DNA of 15,693 nt from CAIWHR01 sp035541655 (GTDB taxonomy: Bacteria; Pseudomonadota; Gammaproteobacteria; Burkholderiales; Casimicrobiaceae): positions 1-15,693 of the forward strand of contig DATKMY010000130.1 in assembly GCA_035541655.1 (NCBI GenBank), given 5' to 3'. A program made the position numbers and the translations under genes. This document shows positions 6,242-13,767 of this stretch, piece by piece. Each line of letters begins with the position of its first letter. The stretch's first letter is position 1. The notes under the pieces were generated by a model. The model ran no database searches. It had not been told where the DNA came from and was given only the letters and a program-made list of their open reading frames with translations.

Positions 6242-7378
6242 ATGCGTGACCGCAACAGATGGAAGTTGAAGCTCATCGTGGCCGGCGCACTCGCCGCGAT
6301 CGCCACGGGTTCGCTCGCAGGGCAGCTGACTCTCTACCCGCGGCCGGGTTTCCAGGGGCAGGGCCTCACGACCAGCGATGCGATGACGGATCTCGGGCGC
6401 TCGTCCTTCGCCGTCGCCGGTTCGTCGGCGGTCGTGAGCGACGGGGCGTGGGAAGTGTGCACGGAAGCGTATTTCCGCGGGCGCTGCGCACAGCTCGTTC
6501 CGGGGAATTACAGCAACCTGGGCGACAGCCTCGGCGGGATGATCGTGTCGGTGCGGCAGGTCGCCTACGAGCCCGCTCCGGCGCGCGTCGTCGTCTACCC
6601 CGATCAGAGGCCTCCGGTGACCGCGGTGCCGGCACCGGTCGTCATCAACCCAGGCGCCGCACCCGTGGTGATCAACTCCGCGCCCGCGGCAGCCGTCGTC
6701 GTCGCTCCTGATTCGCGCTCGGCCGCCGCTGTCGTCGTCGCTCCCGATTCGCGCCCGATCGTCGTATCCCCGGACGCGATTCCGACACCCGCGGGCCCGC
6801 GGATCGTCCTGTACCAGAACACTCCGCGCGGCATGCGCGCAGTCGAGTTGACGTCGAACGTCGACGACCTCGACACGCGGAACTTCAGCGATAGCGCGTA
6901 CGCGGCGTTCGTGGGCAGCGGCACGTGGCGGCTTTGCGATCACGAACGGGGCCGCGGGCATTGTGCCGAGTTTGCGCCGGGCCGCTACGAAAGCCTGGGC
7001 GCAATGGAGGGCCACGTGCGCTCGGCCTATCTGATCGCCACAACGCCCGAAACCGTTGCCAACGTCCCGAACTTCCCGCCGGGACGTGCGGTGCTCTACG
7101 AATTTCCGAACTACGCCGGCCGATCGGCGACCATCGAATACGGACGTGCGCCCGACCTCGACTGGGCCCGCTTCAAGCAGCCGGCGGAATCGCTTCGTGT
7201 CGACTCCGGCACGTGGCTCGTCTGCTCCGAGATCGGGTACCAGGGTGAATGCCGGGTCCTGGGTCCGGGGAGCTACCCGCACCTGACCGACCTCGTGAAT
7301 ACCGGTGTCTACTCGGCGCGCCAGATTTGGCGACCCGCGTACGGTTACATCGGCAACGGCCGCTACGCGACTCGGTGA
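6242..7378 (+). CDS. Secreted three-domain beta/gamma-crystallin-like protein
   Basis: A 378-residue exported protein. ATG at 6242 follows GGAGG with a 6-base spacer. Signal peptide about 1-27 (KLKLIVAGALAAIATGSLAG). Three homologous modules of about 80 residues lie at about 29-107, 188-264 and 283-363. Each has an aromatic first strand (LTLYPRPGFQG, IVLYQNTPRGM, AVLYEFPNYAG) and a second Greek-key half of form W-x-(V/L)-C-x6-8-G-x-C-x-x-(L/F)-x-P-G-x-Y-x-x-L, with a conserved cysteine pair probably disulphide-bonded after export. This is the beta/gamma-crystallin double Greek-key pattern. The usual calcium motif (N/D-N/D-x-x-S/T-S) is degenerate: GGMIVS, EGHVRS and NTGVYS keep only the last Ser. 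Modules 1 and 2 are joined by a Val/Pro/Ala linker (108-187) with internal repeats. Likely an extracytoplasmic structural or binding protein; specific role unknown. Confidence 0.88.
   Translation: MRDRNRWKLKLIVAGALAAIATGSLAGQLTLYPRPGFQGQGLTTSDAMTDLGRSSFAVAGSSAVVSDGAWEVCTEAYFRGRCAQLVPGNYSNLGDSLGGMIVSVRQVAYEPAPARVVVYPDQRPPVTAVPAPVVINPGAAPVVINSAPAAAVVVAPDSRSAAAVVVAPDSRPIVVSPDAIPTPAGPRIVLYQNTPRGMRAVELTSNVDDLDTRNFSDSAYAAFVGSGTWRLCDHERGRGHCAEFAPGRYESLGAMEGHVRSAYLIATTPETVANVPNFPPGRAVLYEFPNYAGRSATIEYGRAPDLDWARFKQPAESLRVDSGTWLVCSEIGYQGECRVLGPGSYPHLTDLVNTGVYSARQIWRPAYGYIGNGRYATR
6686..6757 (+). repeat. Tandem 36-base repeat coding for AAAVVVAPDSR(S/P)
   Basis: Two adjacent 12-residue units, AAAVVVAPDSRS and AAAVVVAPDSRP (residues 149-172 of the crystallin-like protein), differ at several third codon positions, which indicates an older duplication kept at protein level. 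A preceding pair APVVINPGA/APVVINSAP suggests the linker grew by repeated duplication. Confidence 0.8.
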
Positions 7379-7598
7379 TGGAGGCGAAGGATCGTGTTTC
7401 CGGTCACGATCCCGCGGACGCGGTGGGCAAGCGCCGGAGCGCAGCAACACAGTCCGACGCAGCCGGGCAACCGTCGCGAGCCGCTGCACCGAATGCCAGG
7501 TGCTGCGGGAGAAGATGGCGTGGATCAACGCACGATAGCGCCGCGCAGGCCGCGGCAGCGATCGTCGACGCCAGCGGATCGAAGCACGCGGCGCCTCG
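7379..7598. other. Intergenic region between convergent genes
   Basis: These 220 bases lie between the stop of the crystallin-like gene and the stop of the UvrD-like helicase. Reading frames cross it, but their composition is not natural; one ends ECQVLREKMAWINAR (stop at 7536-7538) and looks vaguely protein-like over its last 15 codons, without a credible start. I see no strong terminator hairpin with a T-run and no other recognisable element. Confidence 0.4.
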
Positions 7599-9671
7599 TC
7601 AGCGCGCGCGCTGCGCCCACGCGGCCTTCACTCGCGCCGCGACGTCGATCCTACAGTCGCCGACCGATTCTTGCTGGTCTTCGGCAAATGCGGTCATCGG
7701 CCACGCTTGCTGCTCGAAGTGCGCACTGACGTCCGGCGTCAGGAAGCGGCTCTGCACCGCGTACACGTGCCGGTCGCCGAGCCCGGCCTGCTGGCGCACG
7801 TAGAAGCGATGCGGCAGCACGATCGCGAGATGATCTTTTGCGCGTGTCATCGCGACGTAGAGGAGCCGCCGCTCTTCCTCGATCGTCTCCGGCCTGCCCG
7901 TCGCCATGTCGGAGGGGATGCAGCCGTCGACGCCGTTCAGTATTGCGACACTCTTCCATTCGAGCCCTTTTGCCGAATGAATCGTCGACAGGATCAGGTA
8001 ATCGTCGTCGAGCCGCGGCGGGCCCGCTTCGCTCGCGGCGGCAGCGGGCGGATCGAGCGTCAGCTCGGTCAGAAACCGCTCGCGGCTCGGATACGTCGCG
8101 GCGATTCGCCCGAGCTGCGCGAGATCGGCAGCGCGGAGCGGCGCGTCGTCGTGAATCCGCTCGAGCTGGGGCTGATACCAATCGAGCACGGAATCCATCT
8201 CCGCCGGCCAATCGCCGGCCGACGAGTTGAGCTTGCAGTAGAGCGCGACCAGGGCATTCCAGTCGGCGGCGGCAGCCGCGGGCGGCGCGAAGCCCTGCAG
8301 CTCGACGATCGGCTCGCCCGACCTTTCGAGCGCGTCGAGCCACCTCGCGGCAGTCGCAGGGCCGACGCCGGACAACAGGCGCAGTGTGCGATAGCCCGCG
8401 AGGCGCCCGCGCGGGTTGTCGATCCACCGCAGGATCCCGAGCACGTCCTTGACGTGCGCGGCGTCCAGAAACCTCAGTCCGCCGAACTTCACGAACGGAA
8501 TGTTCCGGCGCGCGAGCTCGAGCTCGAGCTGCGCACTGTGGCTGGCCGTGCGAAAGAGCACCGCCTGGTCCCTGAGCTCGATGCCGTTCTCACGATGCCG
8601 CAGCACCTCGGTCGCGACGAATTGCGCTTGCGCCGCCTCGTCGGCGACGCTGACGAGGCGTGGCTTGTCGCCTGCGCCGCGGTCGGTCACCAGGTTCTTC
8701 GCGTAGCGTTCGCGCGCCTCGGCCATCAGTGCGTTCGATGCGTCGAGGATCGCCTGCGTCGAGCGGTAGTTGCGATCGAGGGTGATCACGGTCGCAGGCG
8801 GCGCATAGCGCGCGGGAAAATCGAGAATGTTGCGCACCGTCGCCGCGCGAAACCCGTAGATCGCCTGCGCGTCGTCGCCGACCACGGTCACGCCGCGCCC
8901 GTCGGGCTTCAGCCGATGGAGGATCGACGCCTGCAGGCGGTTCGTGTCCTGGTACTCGTCGACGAGCACGTGGTCGAAGCGCCCTCCGATCTCCGCGGCG
9001 AGCGACGGCTCCTCCAGGGTCACCGCCCAATAGAGCAGCAGGTCGTCGAAATCGAGGATCTGCTGCGCCTGCTTTGCTTCGACGTAGGCGTCGAAGAGCG
9101 CGCGGAGCGTGTCCTCGCAGTTCGCGCACCACGGGTAGTCGCCGGCCAGCACGTCGGCAAGCGAGGCCTCGGAGTTGACCGCGCGCGAATAGATGGCGAC
9201 GCATGTCGCCGCCGCCGGAAATCGGCGCTTCGTCGCCTCGACTGCTGGTTGGGCGTTGCGCACCAGGCCCATCAGGTCCTCGGAGTCTCCGCGGTCGTGA
9301 ACGGTGAAATTCGGAGCAAGTCCGACACGCGTGGCGTACTCGCGCAGAAGCCGCGCGCCGATGCCGTGAAACGTCCCGGCCCACGGCAACATCGTTGGCA
9401 CCTCCGCGTGTATGCCGGCGCGCAGCACCGCAAGCGCGCGACCCGCGCGCCGCTCGAGCTCGACCGCGGCGCGACGGCTGAACGTGAGCAACAGCAGCCG
9501 CTGCGGGTCCGCGCCCGCGGCGACCAGATGCGCGACGCGATGCGCAAGCGTGCTCGTCTTGCCGGAGCCCGCCCCCGCTATGACGAGCAGTGGCTTTGCT
9601 TCAGCGCAGCCGATCGCAAACTGCGCTGCGTGCTGCTGCGCAGCGTTCAGTGCACGAAATTCGGACTTCAT
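7599..9671 (-). CDS. UvrD/Rep-family superfamily 1A DNA helicase
   Basis: A 690-residue ATP-dependent 3'-5' helicase of the UvrD/Rep/PcrA group. All motifs are visible: Walker A AGAGSGKT (32-39), Ia LLTFSRRAA (61-69), the AGTFHGIGARLLR segment (98-110), DEYQD Walker B (238-242), motif III GDDAQAIYGFRAA (265-277), motif IV NYRST (301-305), motif V STIHSAKGLEW (562-572) and motif VI RLLYVAMTRAKD (602-613). The Q-motif region NAAQQHAA is at 9-16. Length is close to Rep/UvrD. Insertion domain 2B is present but divergent from housekeeping UvrD, so this looks like an accessory member rather than UvrD itself. The ATG at 9671 is where homology begins, with GGGGAG 9 bases upstream; the frame is open much further upstream, but that part is antisense to the CorA-like gene. 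A palindrome overlapping a promoter-like sequence lies just upstream. Confidence 0.95.
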   Translation of the reverse strand: MKSEFRALNAAQQHAAQFAIGCAEAKPLLVIAGAGSGKTSTLAHRVAHLVAAGADPQRLLLLTFSRRAAVELERRAGRALAVLRAGIHAEVPTMLPWAGTFHGIGARLLREYATRVGLAPNFTVHDRGDSEDLMGLVRNAQPAVEATKRRFPAAATCVAIYSRAVNSEASLADVLAGDYPWCANCEDTLRALFDAYVEAKQAQQILDFDDLLLYWAVTLEEPSLAAEIGGRFDHVLVDEYQDTNRLQASILHRLKPDGRGVTVVGDDAQAIYGFRAATVRNILDFPARYAPPATVITLDRNYRSTQAILDASNALMAEARERYAKNLVTDRGAGDKPRLVSVADEAAQAQFVATEVLRHRENGIELRDQAVLFRTASHSAQLELELARRNIPFVKFGGLRFLDAAHVKDVLGILRWIDNPRGRLAGYRTLRLLSGVGPATAARWLDALERSGEPIVELQGFAPPAAAAADWNALVALYCKLNSSAGDWPAEMDSVLDWYQPQLERIHDDAPLRAADLAQLGRIAATYPSRERFLTELTLDPPAAAASEAGPPRLDDDYLILSTIHSAKGLEWKSVAILNGVDGCIPSDMATGRPETIEEERRLLYVAMTRAKDHLAIVLPHRFYVRQQAGLGDRHVYAVQSRFLTPDVSAHFEQQAWPMTAFAEDQQESVGDCRIDVAARVKAAWAQRAR

Positions 9672-9696
9672 CGATGCGCGCTCCCCGGACGGCCGC

Positions 9697-9720
9697 AATA
9701 TCGAACGATCGTTCGATATT
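9697..9720. promoter_or_regulatory. Perfect 24-bp palindrome, TetR-type operator candidate
   Basis: The half AATATCGAACGA (9697-9708) is followed directly by its exact reverse complement (9709-9720). The sequence is AT-richer than its surroundings and has no loop, which favours a dimeric repressor site over a transcription terminator. Size and symmetry fit TetR-family operators. It begins 25 bases upstream of the helicase start and overlaps the -10 candidate. No TetR gene is in the window, so any regulator would act from elsewhere. Confidence 0.7.
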
Positions 9721-9744
9721 ACTGGGGATCGCGCACTCGGGCAA
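9716..9744 (-). promoter_or_regulatory. Sigma70-like promoter candidate for the UvrD-like helicase
   Basis: On the minus strand TTGCCC (9744-9739) is followed after exactly 17 bases by TAATAT (9721-9716). Each hexamer matches 4 of 6 consensus bases. The predicted start of transcription falls inside the 24-bp palindrome, so a protein bound there would block initiation. It lies in the 122-base gap after the CorA-like gene, giving the helicase its own promoter. Confidence 0.45.
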
Positions 9745-9793
9745 GCCGGGAGCCCGCCCGCCTCCGTCTCCCCGCAGCCGTGAAGTCGCGACC

Positions 9794-11467
9794 TCAGCTT
9801 CGCGCCTTGGCGCCTTGCGCTGCCGGCCGCTGCGGCTTGCGCCACACGTTGAGCAGCGACTGGAGCTTCGACCGCGCGGGAAGGCGCTCGTCGGATATCG
9901 CTTCGAGAAAGTCGGAAAGCCGCTTCGACTTGATCAGCGTATAGAACAGAAGCGCAGACACGGCGACGATCATGGCGGAGAGGGCTAGGACCTGCAACGG
10001 CAGGGGGTAATCCGCGAACGCGAAGAGATTCATGCCGAAGACGCCGGTGACGACGGTGCCGATCATTCCGAAGACCGTGACGACCGTCAGGCGCACGACC
10101 GCGTTCGCCTGGCGGCGCAGCGTGTCGGACTCGAGGTAGTCGCTCATGTCCTCGATCTCCTCGCGAATCTCGGCGTAAAGCCGATCGGTTCCGAGGCTGT
10201 CCGCCGTCATCCGGTAGAGCTCTTTCGCCTGCGGCTGGTCCGAAACCTCGTGGAACCAGTACCGGTGCGTGAAACGCAGGAAGATCTCGAGCAGTTGCCG
10301 AATCGTACGCTTGAAGCGCTTCACCGATTCGGCGTCGTGAATGTCGAGCTTGTTCAAGGCGTCGACCATCCGGTCGGAGAGCATCAGCAGCGCCGCCTTG
10401 TGGAAGTGGGGGATAAGGAATAGCAGGAAGTACTGATGCTGGAACTGCCCCAGGAGCCCGCCGTCGCAATCGACGTAGAACTCCTCGGATGCGTCGCCGA
10501 CCATCGCGAACGCGTGGCCGCAGGACATGAAGCGCGTACCGGGACGATCGCTGCGCTGCTCGTTCCAGAATTGATCGAAGCAGTAGCGGTACTCGAAGTC
10601 GTGGACGTGGCGCTCGGAGAACGGCAGCGCATCCGACGATCCCGCGGAGGTGACGAGTCCCAGGCGGATGAAGTCGGCGCGCGTCAGCGAACGCGCATCG
10701 TCCATCGCGACGTAGGTGAGCAGCGGCATCCGGCTGTACTCGATCTGCCGGTAGCGAATAACCCCCTTCTGCTCGGAATGATCGGGCACCAGCGGCTTCA
10801 GCAGGAACTCCCAGTGCGCGGCGAAGCGCGGTGCACGGTAACGGCTCACCGTGTCGAGATACTTGTCGCGCTGCTCGTAGTCCGATGCGGCGAGGACCCT
10901 GCCGTCGGCGGAGAGCCATTCGGCGCGGTCGAGGCAGTGACCGCCGCGGTTGCCCTCCCAGTAGGTCGGATACGCGCGGCCGAAGCGGTACATCGTGTCC
11001 TGCACGCGCGTGAGGCTCAGATCGCCGGCGAAGATCTCGACGACGAGGATCACGATGTCGATGTCGTAGAAGAAGCAGAGATCGACGTGCTCGACGTCGA
11101 ACGTCACCGCGTCGGCGACGCCCGGATAGGTCATCCGCACCTTTGCGACGTCGGTGCGCCGGAATATGCGGATCGGCGATTCCGCACCCTTGGCGCGGGC
11201 GCTGTTCGGATCGCCGTAGAGGAAGCGCCGGACGTAAGGGAGAAACGTCACGAACTCGCTATAGTGCCGGAGCTTGAAATCGCCGGGCGCGCATCCGAAC
11301 GCGTCGCGCGCCTCGCCCCACGGATTGTCGGGTGCGTCGCGCCCCAGAAGCTCCCAGTGCGACTGGATCTGCGCTCCTTCGCGGATCGGCCGCAGCTGCA
11401 GCGGCCAGATCAGGATGGATCGAAATTGCCGGACGAGCTTCGCGTCGCCGACTTGCTGCGTGGACAT
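9794..11467 (-). CDS. CorA-like divalent metal-ion transporter with a long N-terminal domain
   Basis: A 557-residue protein whose C-terminus has the CorA architecture: a long helical region (about 360-455), a first transmembrane helix ending in the signature GMN (VVTGVFGMNLFAF, GMN at 478-480), then a second transmembrane helix (about 489-512) and a basic tail. CorA proteins form pentameric Mg2+/Co2+/Ni2+ channels with the N-terminal domain in the cytoplasm. The canonical family is about 300-370 residues, so this one carries a much larger N-terminal part of roughly 360 residues before the stalk, with recognisable blocks such as DVEHVDLCFFYDIDIVILVVEIF (split here: 125-147) and RFMSCGHAFAMVG (312-324). 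ATG at 11467 follows GGGAGG with a 5-base spacer. The GMN motif predicts retained ion conduction; the metal is not determinable. Confidence 0.88.
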   Translation of the reverse strand: MSTQQVGDAKLVRQFRSILIWPLQLRPIREGAQIQSHWELLGRDAPDNPWGEARDAFGCAPGDFKLRHYSEFVTFLPYVRRFLYGDPNSARAKGAESPIRIFRRTDVAKVRMTYPGVADAVTFDVEHVDLCFFYDIDIVILVVEIFAGDLSLTRVQDTMYRFGRAYPTYWEGNRGGHCLDRAEWLSADGRVLAASDYEQRDKYLDTVSRYRAPRFAAHWEFLLKPLVPDHSEQKGVIRYRQIEYSRMPLLTYVAMDDARSLTRADFIRLGLVTSAGSSDALPFSERHVHDFEYRYCFDQFWNEQRSDRPGTRFMSCGHAFAMVGDASEEFYVDCDGGLLGQFQHQYFLLFLIPHFHKAALLMLSDRMVDALNKLDIHDAESVKRFKRTIRQLLEIFLRFTHRYWFHEVSDQPQAKELYRMTADSLGTDRLYAEIREEIEDMSDYLESDTLRRQANAVVRLTVVTVFGMIGTVVTGVFGMNLFAFADYPLPLQVLALSAMIVAVSALLFYTLIKSKRLSDFLEAISDERLPARSKLQSLLNVWRKPQRPAAQGAKARS

Positions 11468-11606
11468 GTCCGCCTCCCCCTTGGACGGTGGCACGTTCCC
11501 ATTGTCCCAGAATACGCGCCCGCGCCGACGCGCCGAAATTCGACGGTCCGCACGCGCCGCGCCGGATCAGCGCCGACTGCGCCGTTGGCGGGCTGCGGGA
11601 GCGGGC

Positions 11607-12326
11607 CTAGCCGCCTGTCGTGAACGAGACGAGCTCGACCACGCTGTGCTGCGTGCGAACCGCGGCGCCGCCTTCGAGACCGCCATCCTTTTCGGCGTAC
11701 TGCGCGTCGAGCTCCGCGCGGACCACGGCACGCGCGGCGGGCGCGTACCACACGGTGTAGTTGCAAGTGGTCGGCCAGCGCCAGAACGTCTCGTCGTCGA
11801 GGCGCATCAACACCTGCATCCTGACCGCGTCGAAGCTGCCCGCGGGCGTCGAGACCTTCTCCCATCCGCTCACGCGCACGTAGCGGTTGATCTCGCCCGT
11901 CTCCTTCGTGAACTCGTTGTAATTCCTCGCCCACTGGTTCCAGGTCTTCCCGGGCGCCAGCGGAAAGTCGTAGCGCTGGAGCGGCTCCGTGAAGCGGCGC
12001 GTCTGATTTCCGTAGACCGCGCCGATCTTCACCTGGCCCGGCGCCGACCAAAGCTCGGTGCGGGTGACGCTCATTCCCCCGCTGAGCGCAATGCGCACGG
12101 TGATTCCCTCCGTGCCTACCGCCGTCACCTCGTGGGTCTCGTCCCATTCGGTCTTCACGCGAAAGCCGTCGTCGCCGTGATAGACCCAGCGGTCGCCGAC
12201 CTTGTACACCGGAGCCTCGGCAGCAGGTCCCGATCCGCCGCTCCCCGGCGCACCGGCGCAGCCCGCGAGCACGAGCAGCGCGCCGACGGCGAAGCCCGTC
12301 GTGATCGAGCGCTGAAGCGATGCCAT
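11607..12326 (-). CDS. Putative outer-membrane or periplasmic lipoprotein, hypothetical
   Basis: A 239-residue lipoprotein. The ATG at 12326 is preceded by AAAGGGGG. The signal ITTGFAVGALLVLAGC ends in a clear lipobox with lipidated Cys23, followed by a Gly/Ser/Pro-rich tether (AGAPGSGGSGPAAEAP). Residue +2 is Ala, not Asp, which favours outer-membrane sorting. The mature domain is beta-rich and reads VYKVGDRWVYHGDDGF, later RYDFPLAPGKTWNQWARNY, SGWEKVSTPAGSFDAVRMQV and a YTVWYAPAARAVVRAEL block. The order VGDRWVY, PL-PGKTW, TPAGSFDAVRM, WYAP--R-VVR recurs in a group of hypothetical bacterial lipoproteins; no biochemical function is known to me. It is divergent from the TIGR03118-like gene across 203 bases. 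Confidence 0.85.
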   Translation of the reverse strand: MASLQRSITTGFAVGALLVLAGCAGAPGSGGSGPAAEAPVYKVGDRWVYHGDDGFRVKTEWDETHEVTAVGTEGITVRIALSGGMSVTRTELWSAPGQVKIGAVYGNQTRRFTEPLQRYDFPLAPGKTWNQWARNYNEFTKETGEINRYVRVSGWEKVSTPAGSFDAVRMQVLMRLDDETFWRWPTTCNYTVWYAPAARAVVRAELDAQYAEKDGGLEGGAAVRTQHSVVELVSFTTGG

Positions 12327-12529
12327 GGAAACCCCCTTTCCCGGACCCACCCATGGTAACAGCAGCCGAATGTTGCAGATTCCTTGCGAACTGCTCATGG
12401 CGGAATAGTCGACGCGAGACGATGTTTGCCGGTCACGCATTCGCGCGGGCATCTGCACCGTGCCGAAGCGGGCGCGCAATTCGTGCGCCCAAGACGAACC
12501 CGCGAGCTCTTCATTCGGAGGTCCCTCCC
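12327..12529. promoter_or_regulatory. Divergent intergenic region, lipoprotein / TIGR03118-like gene
   Basis: A 203-base region between divergent starts. Open frames cross it but have no ribosome site or natural composition. Promoters for both genes should lie here; I could not assign convincing -35/-10 elements. GGAGG at 12517-12521 is the ribosome site of the plus-strand gene. Confidence 0.35.
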
Positions 12530-13726
12530 ATGTCGCCGACGACCACCTTCCTGCAACGAACCGTTCCAGCCGCGCTAATCCTGTTTGGCCTCGCTGCCGC
12601 CGGATCGATTGCCGCACCACCACCATCGGCGCCCAATCGAGCGAACAGCTATCAAGTGCAGAATCTCGTGTCATTGGCGCCTCCGACAGGCGCAATCGCA
12701 GCACCCAATCACGACGTGAACCTGCAGAACGGCTGGGGTGTGGCGTTCAATCCCACCGGACCGGTTTGGGTGTCCGACAACGGAACGGGAAAGTCGACGC
12801 TCTACGACGGCAACGGCCTGCCGTTCCCTCCGGTCGCCGCGCCACCGATTCCGTCGCCGCTCGTCGTTACGATTCCCCCCGCCTCCGGAGATCCGGCCGA
12901 CACGGGCTCGCCGACCGGACTCGCATTCAACGCATCCAACGACTTCGTCGTGAGCAACGCCGCGAAGACGGCGTCGGGTGCGGCCAAGTTCCTCTGGGCC
13001 TCCGAAGACGGAATGATCTCGGGCTGGGCGCCGAGCGTCGATGTGGGCAACGCGCAGAAGGCCGTGGTCGCCAACGCCGTTTACAAGGGAATCACGATAG
13101 CGGGCGACGGCTCGACCGCGCACTTCCGGTTGTATGCAGCCGATTTCATCGGCCAGAAGATCGACGTTTACGACGACAAGTTCAATCCGATCGTCGTCCC
13201 CGGCGGCTTCGCCGACCCCACCATTCCCAGGGACTTCGGCCCGTTCAACATCCTGAACATCCAGGGCAACCTGTACGTTGCGTACGCGAAAACGCAGCCG
13301 GGAAGCCACGATGAAGCGCATGGACCGGGGCTGGGGTACGTCAACGTGTTCGACGCCGATGGGAACCTGCTGGTCCGTCTCGCGAGCAAGGGCAAGCTCA
13401 ACGCGCCGTGGGGAATGGCGCTTGCGCCGCAGGGCTTCGGGAAGTTCAGCAACGACATCCTCGTCGCGAACTTCGGCGACGGCACGATCAATGCATTCGA
13501 CCCGCAAACGGGGCATTTCGACGGACAGTTGAAGACGCCCGACGGAAAGACGCTCGCCATCGAAGGCCTTTGGGGCATCGCGTTCGGCAACGGAATCATG
13601 AATCAGCAAACCGACACGCTGTTCTTCGCAGCCGGACCGAACGACGAGGGCGACGGACTCTACGGCCGCATCGACCTCGTGCCACCCGTGAAAGGCGGCA
13701 AGGGCGACGACATGCAAGGAGACTGA
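12530..13726 (+). CDS. Exported TIGR03118 family protein (predicted beta-propeller)
   Basis: A 398-residue exported protein. ATG at 12530 follows GGAGG with an 8-base spacer. Signal peptide about 1-29 (VPAALILFGLAAAGSIAA). The mature sequence matches what I know of TIGR03118: YQVQNLVSL near the start, then NGWGVAFNPTGPVWVSDNGTG, GSPTGLAFNASNDFVV, LWASEDGMISGWAP, VYKGITIA, LYAADFIGQKIDVYD, FGPFNILNIQGNLYVAYAK, NAPWGMALAPQGFGKFSNDI, LVANFGDGTINAFDPQTG and IEGLWGIAFGNG. The recurrent W-G-(V/M/I)-A and D/N-G-T pattern suggests NHL-like blades of a six-bladed propeller. Family function is unknown. No PEP-CTERM or LPxTG-like tail is present; the C-terminus is short and charged (GGKGDDMQGD). Confidence 0.9.
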   Translation: MSPTTTFLQRTVPAALILFGLAAAGSIAAPPPSAPNRANSYQVQNLVSLAPPTGAIAAPNHDVNLQNGWGVAFNPTGPVWVSDNGTGKSTLYDGNGLPFPPVAAPPIPSPLVVTIPPASGDPADTGSPTGLAFNASNDFVVSNAAKTASGAAKFLWASEDGMISGWAPSVDVGNAQKAVVANAVYKGITIAGDGSTAHFRLYAADFIGQKIDVYDDKFNPIVVPGGFADPTIPRDFGPFNILNIQGNLYVAYAKTQPGSHDEAHGPGLGYVNVFDADGNLLVRLASKGKLNAPWGMALAPQGFGKFSNDILVANFGDGTINAFDPQTGHFDGQLKTPDGKTLAIEGLWGIAFGNGIMNQQTDTLFFAAGPNDEGDGLYGRIDLVPPVKGGKGDDMQGD

Positions 13727-13732
13727 TCGCCG

Positions 13733-13747
13733 TGCGGGTCGCCCGCA
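13733..13747. terminator. Short GC-rich hairpin between convergent genes
   Basis: TGCGGG (13733-13738) and CCCGCA (13742-13747) form a 6-pair stem with a TCG loop, 6 bases after the stop of the TIGR03118-like gene and 20 bases from the end of the YihY-like gene. A T-tract is absent, so termination is inferred from location. Confidence 0.35.
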
Positions 13748-13767
13748 TAACGGGCCCTCGCCGCGAT

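Noticed and set aside
7394..7538. Possible small gene ending ECQVLREKMAWINAR
   Set aside because: Only the last 15 codons look protein-like; no start codon with a ribosome site and the rest is Arg/Ser-rich. It could be a gene remnant but cannot be supported.
7648..7654. TCCTACA copy resembling the intergenic motif
   Set aside because: It is inside the coding part of the helicase C-terminus and is probably chance.
8515..8535. Run of GAGCTC/CTCGAG palindromic units
   Set aside because: It lies inside the helicase gene and encodes QLELELAR; it is explained by codon preference for GAG and CTC.
7671..9944. 757-codon plus-strand open frame opposite the UvrD-like helicase
   Set aside because: It is the mirror of a gene with all helicase motifs; composition (Arg/Val/Glu/His-rich) is typical of antisense frames in high-GC DNA.
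9672..10919. Upstream extension of the helicase frame giving a 1106-residue protein
   Set aside because: The extension overlaps the CorA-like gene on the same strand in another phase, has unnatural Arg-rich sequence, and helicase homology begins at the ATG at 9671.
11487..11503. TGGCAC start of a possible sigma54 promoter
   Set aside because: The -12 GC element is missing at the required spacing, and it points away from the CorA-like gene.
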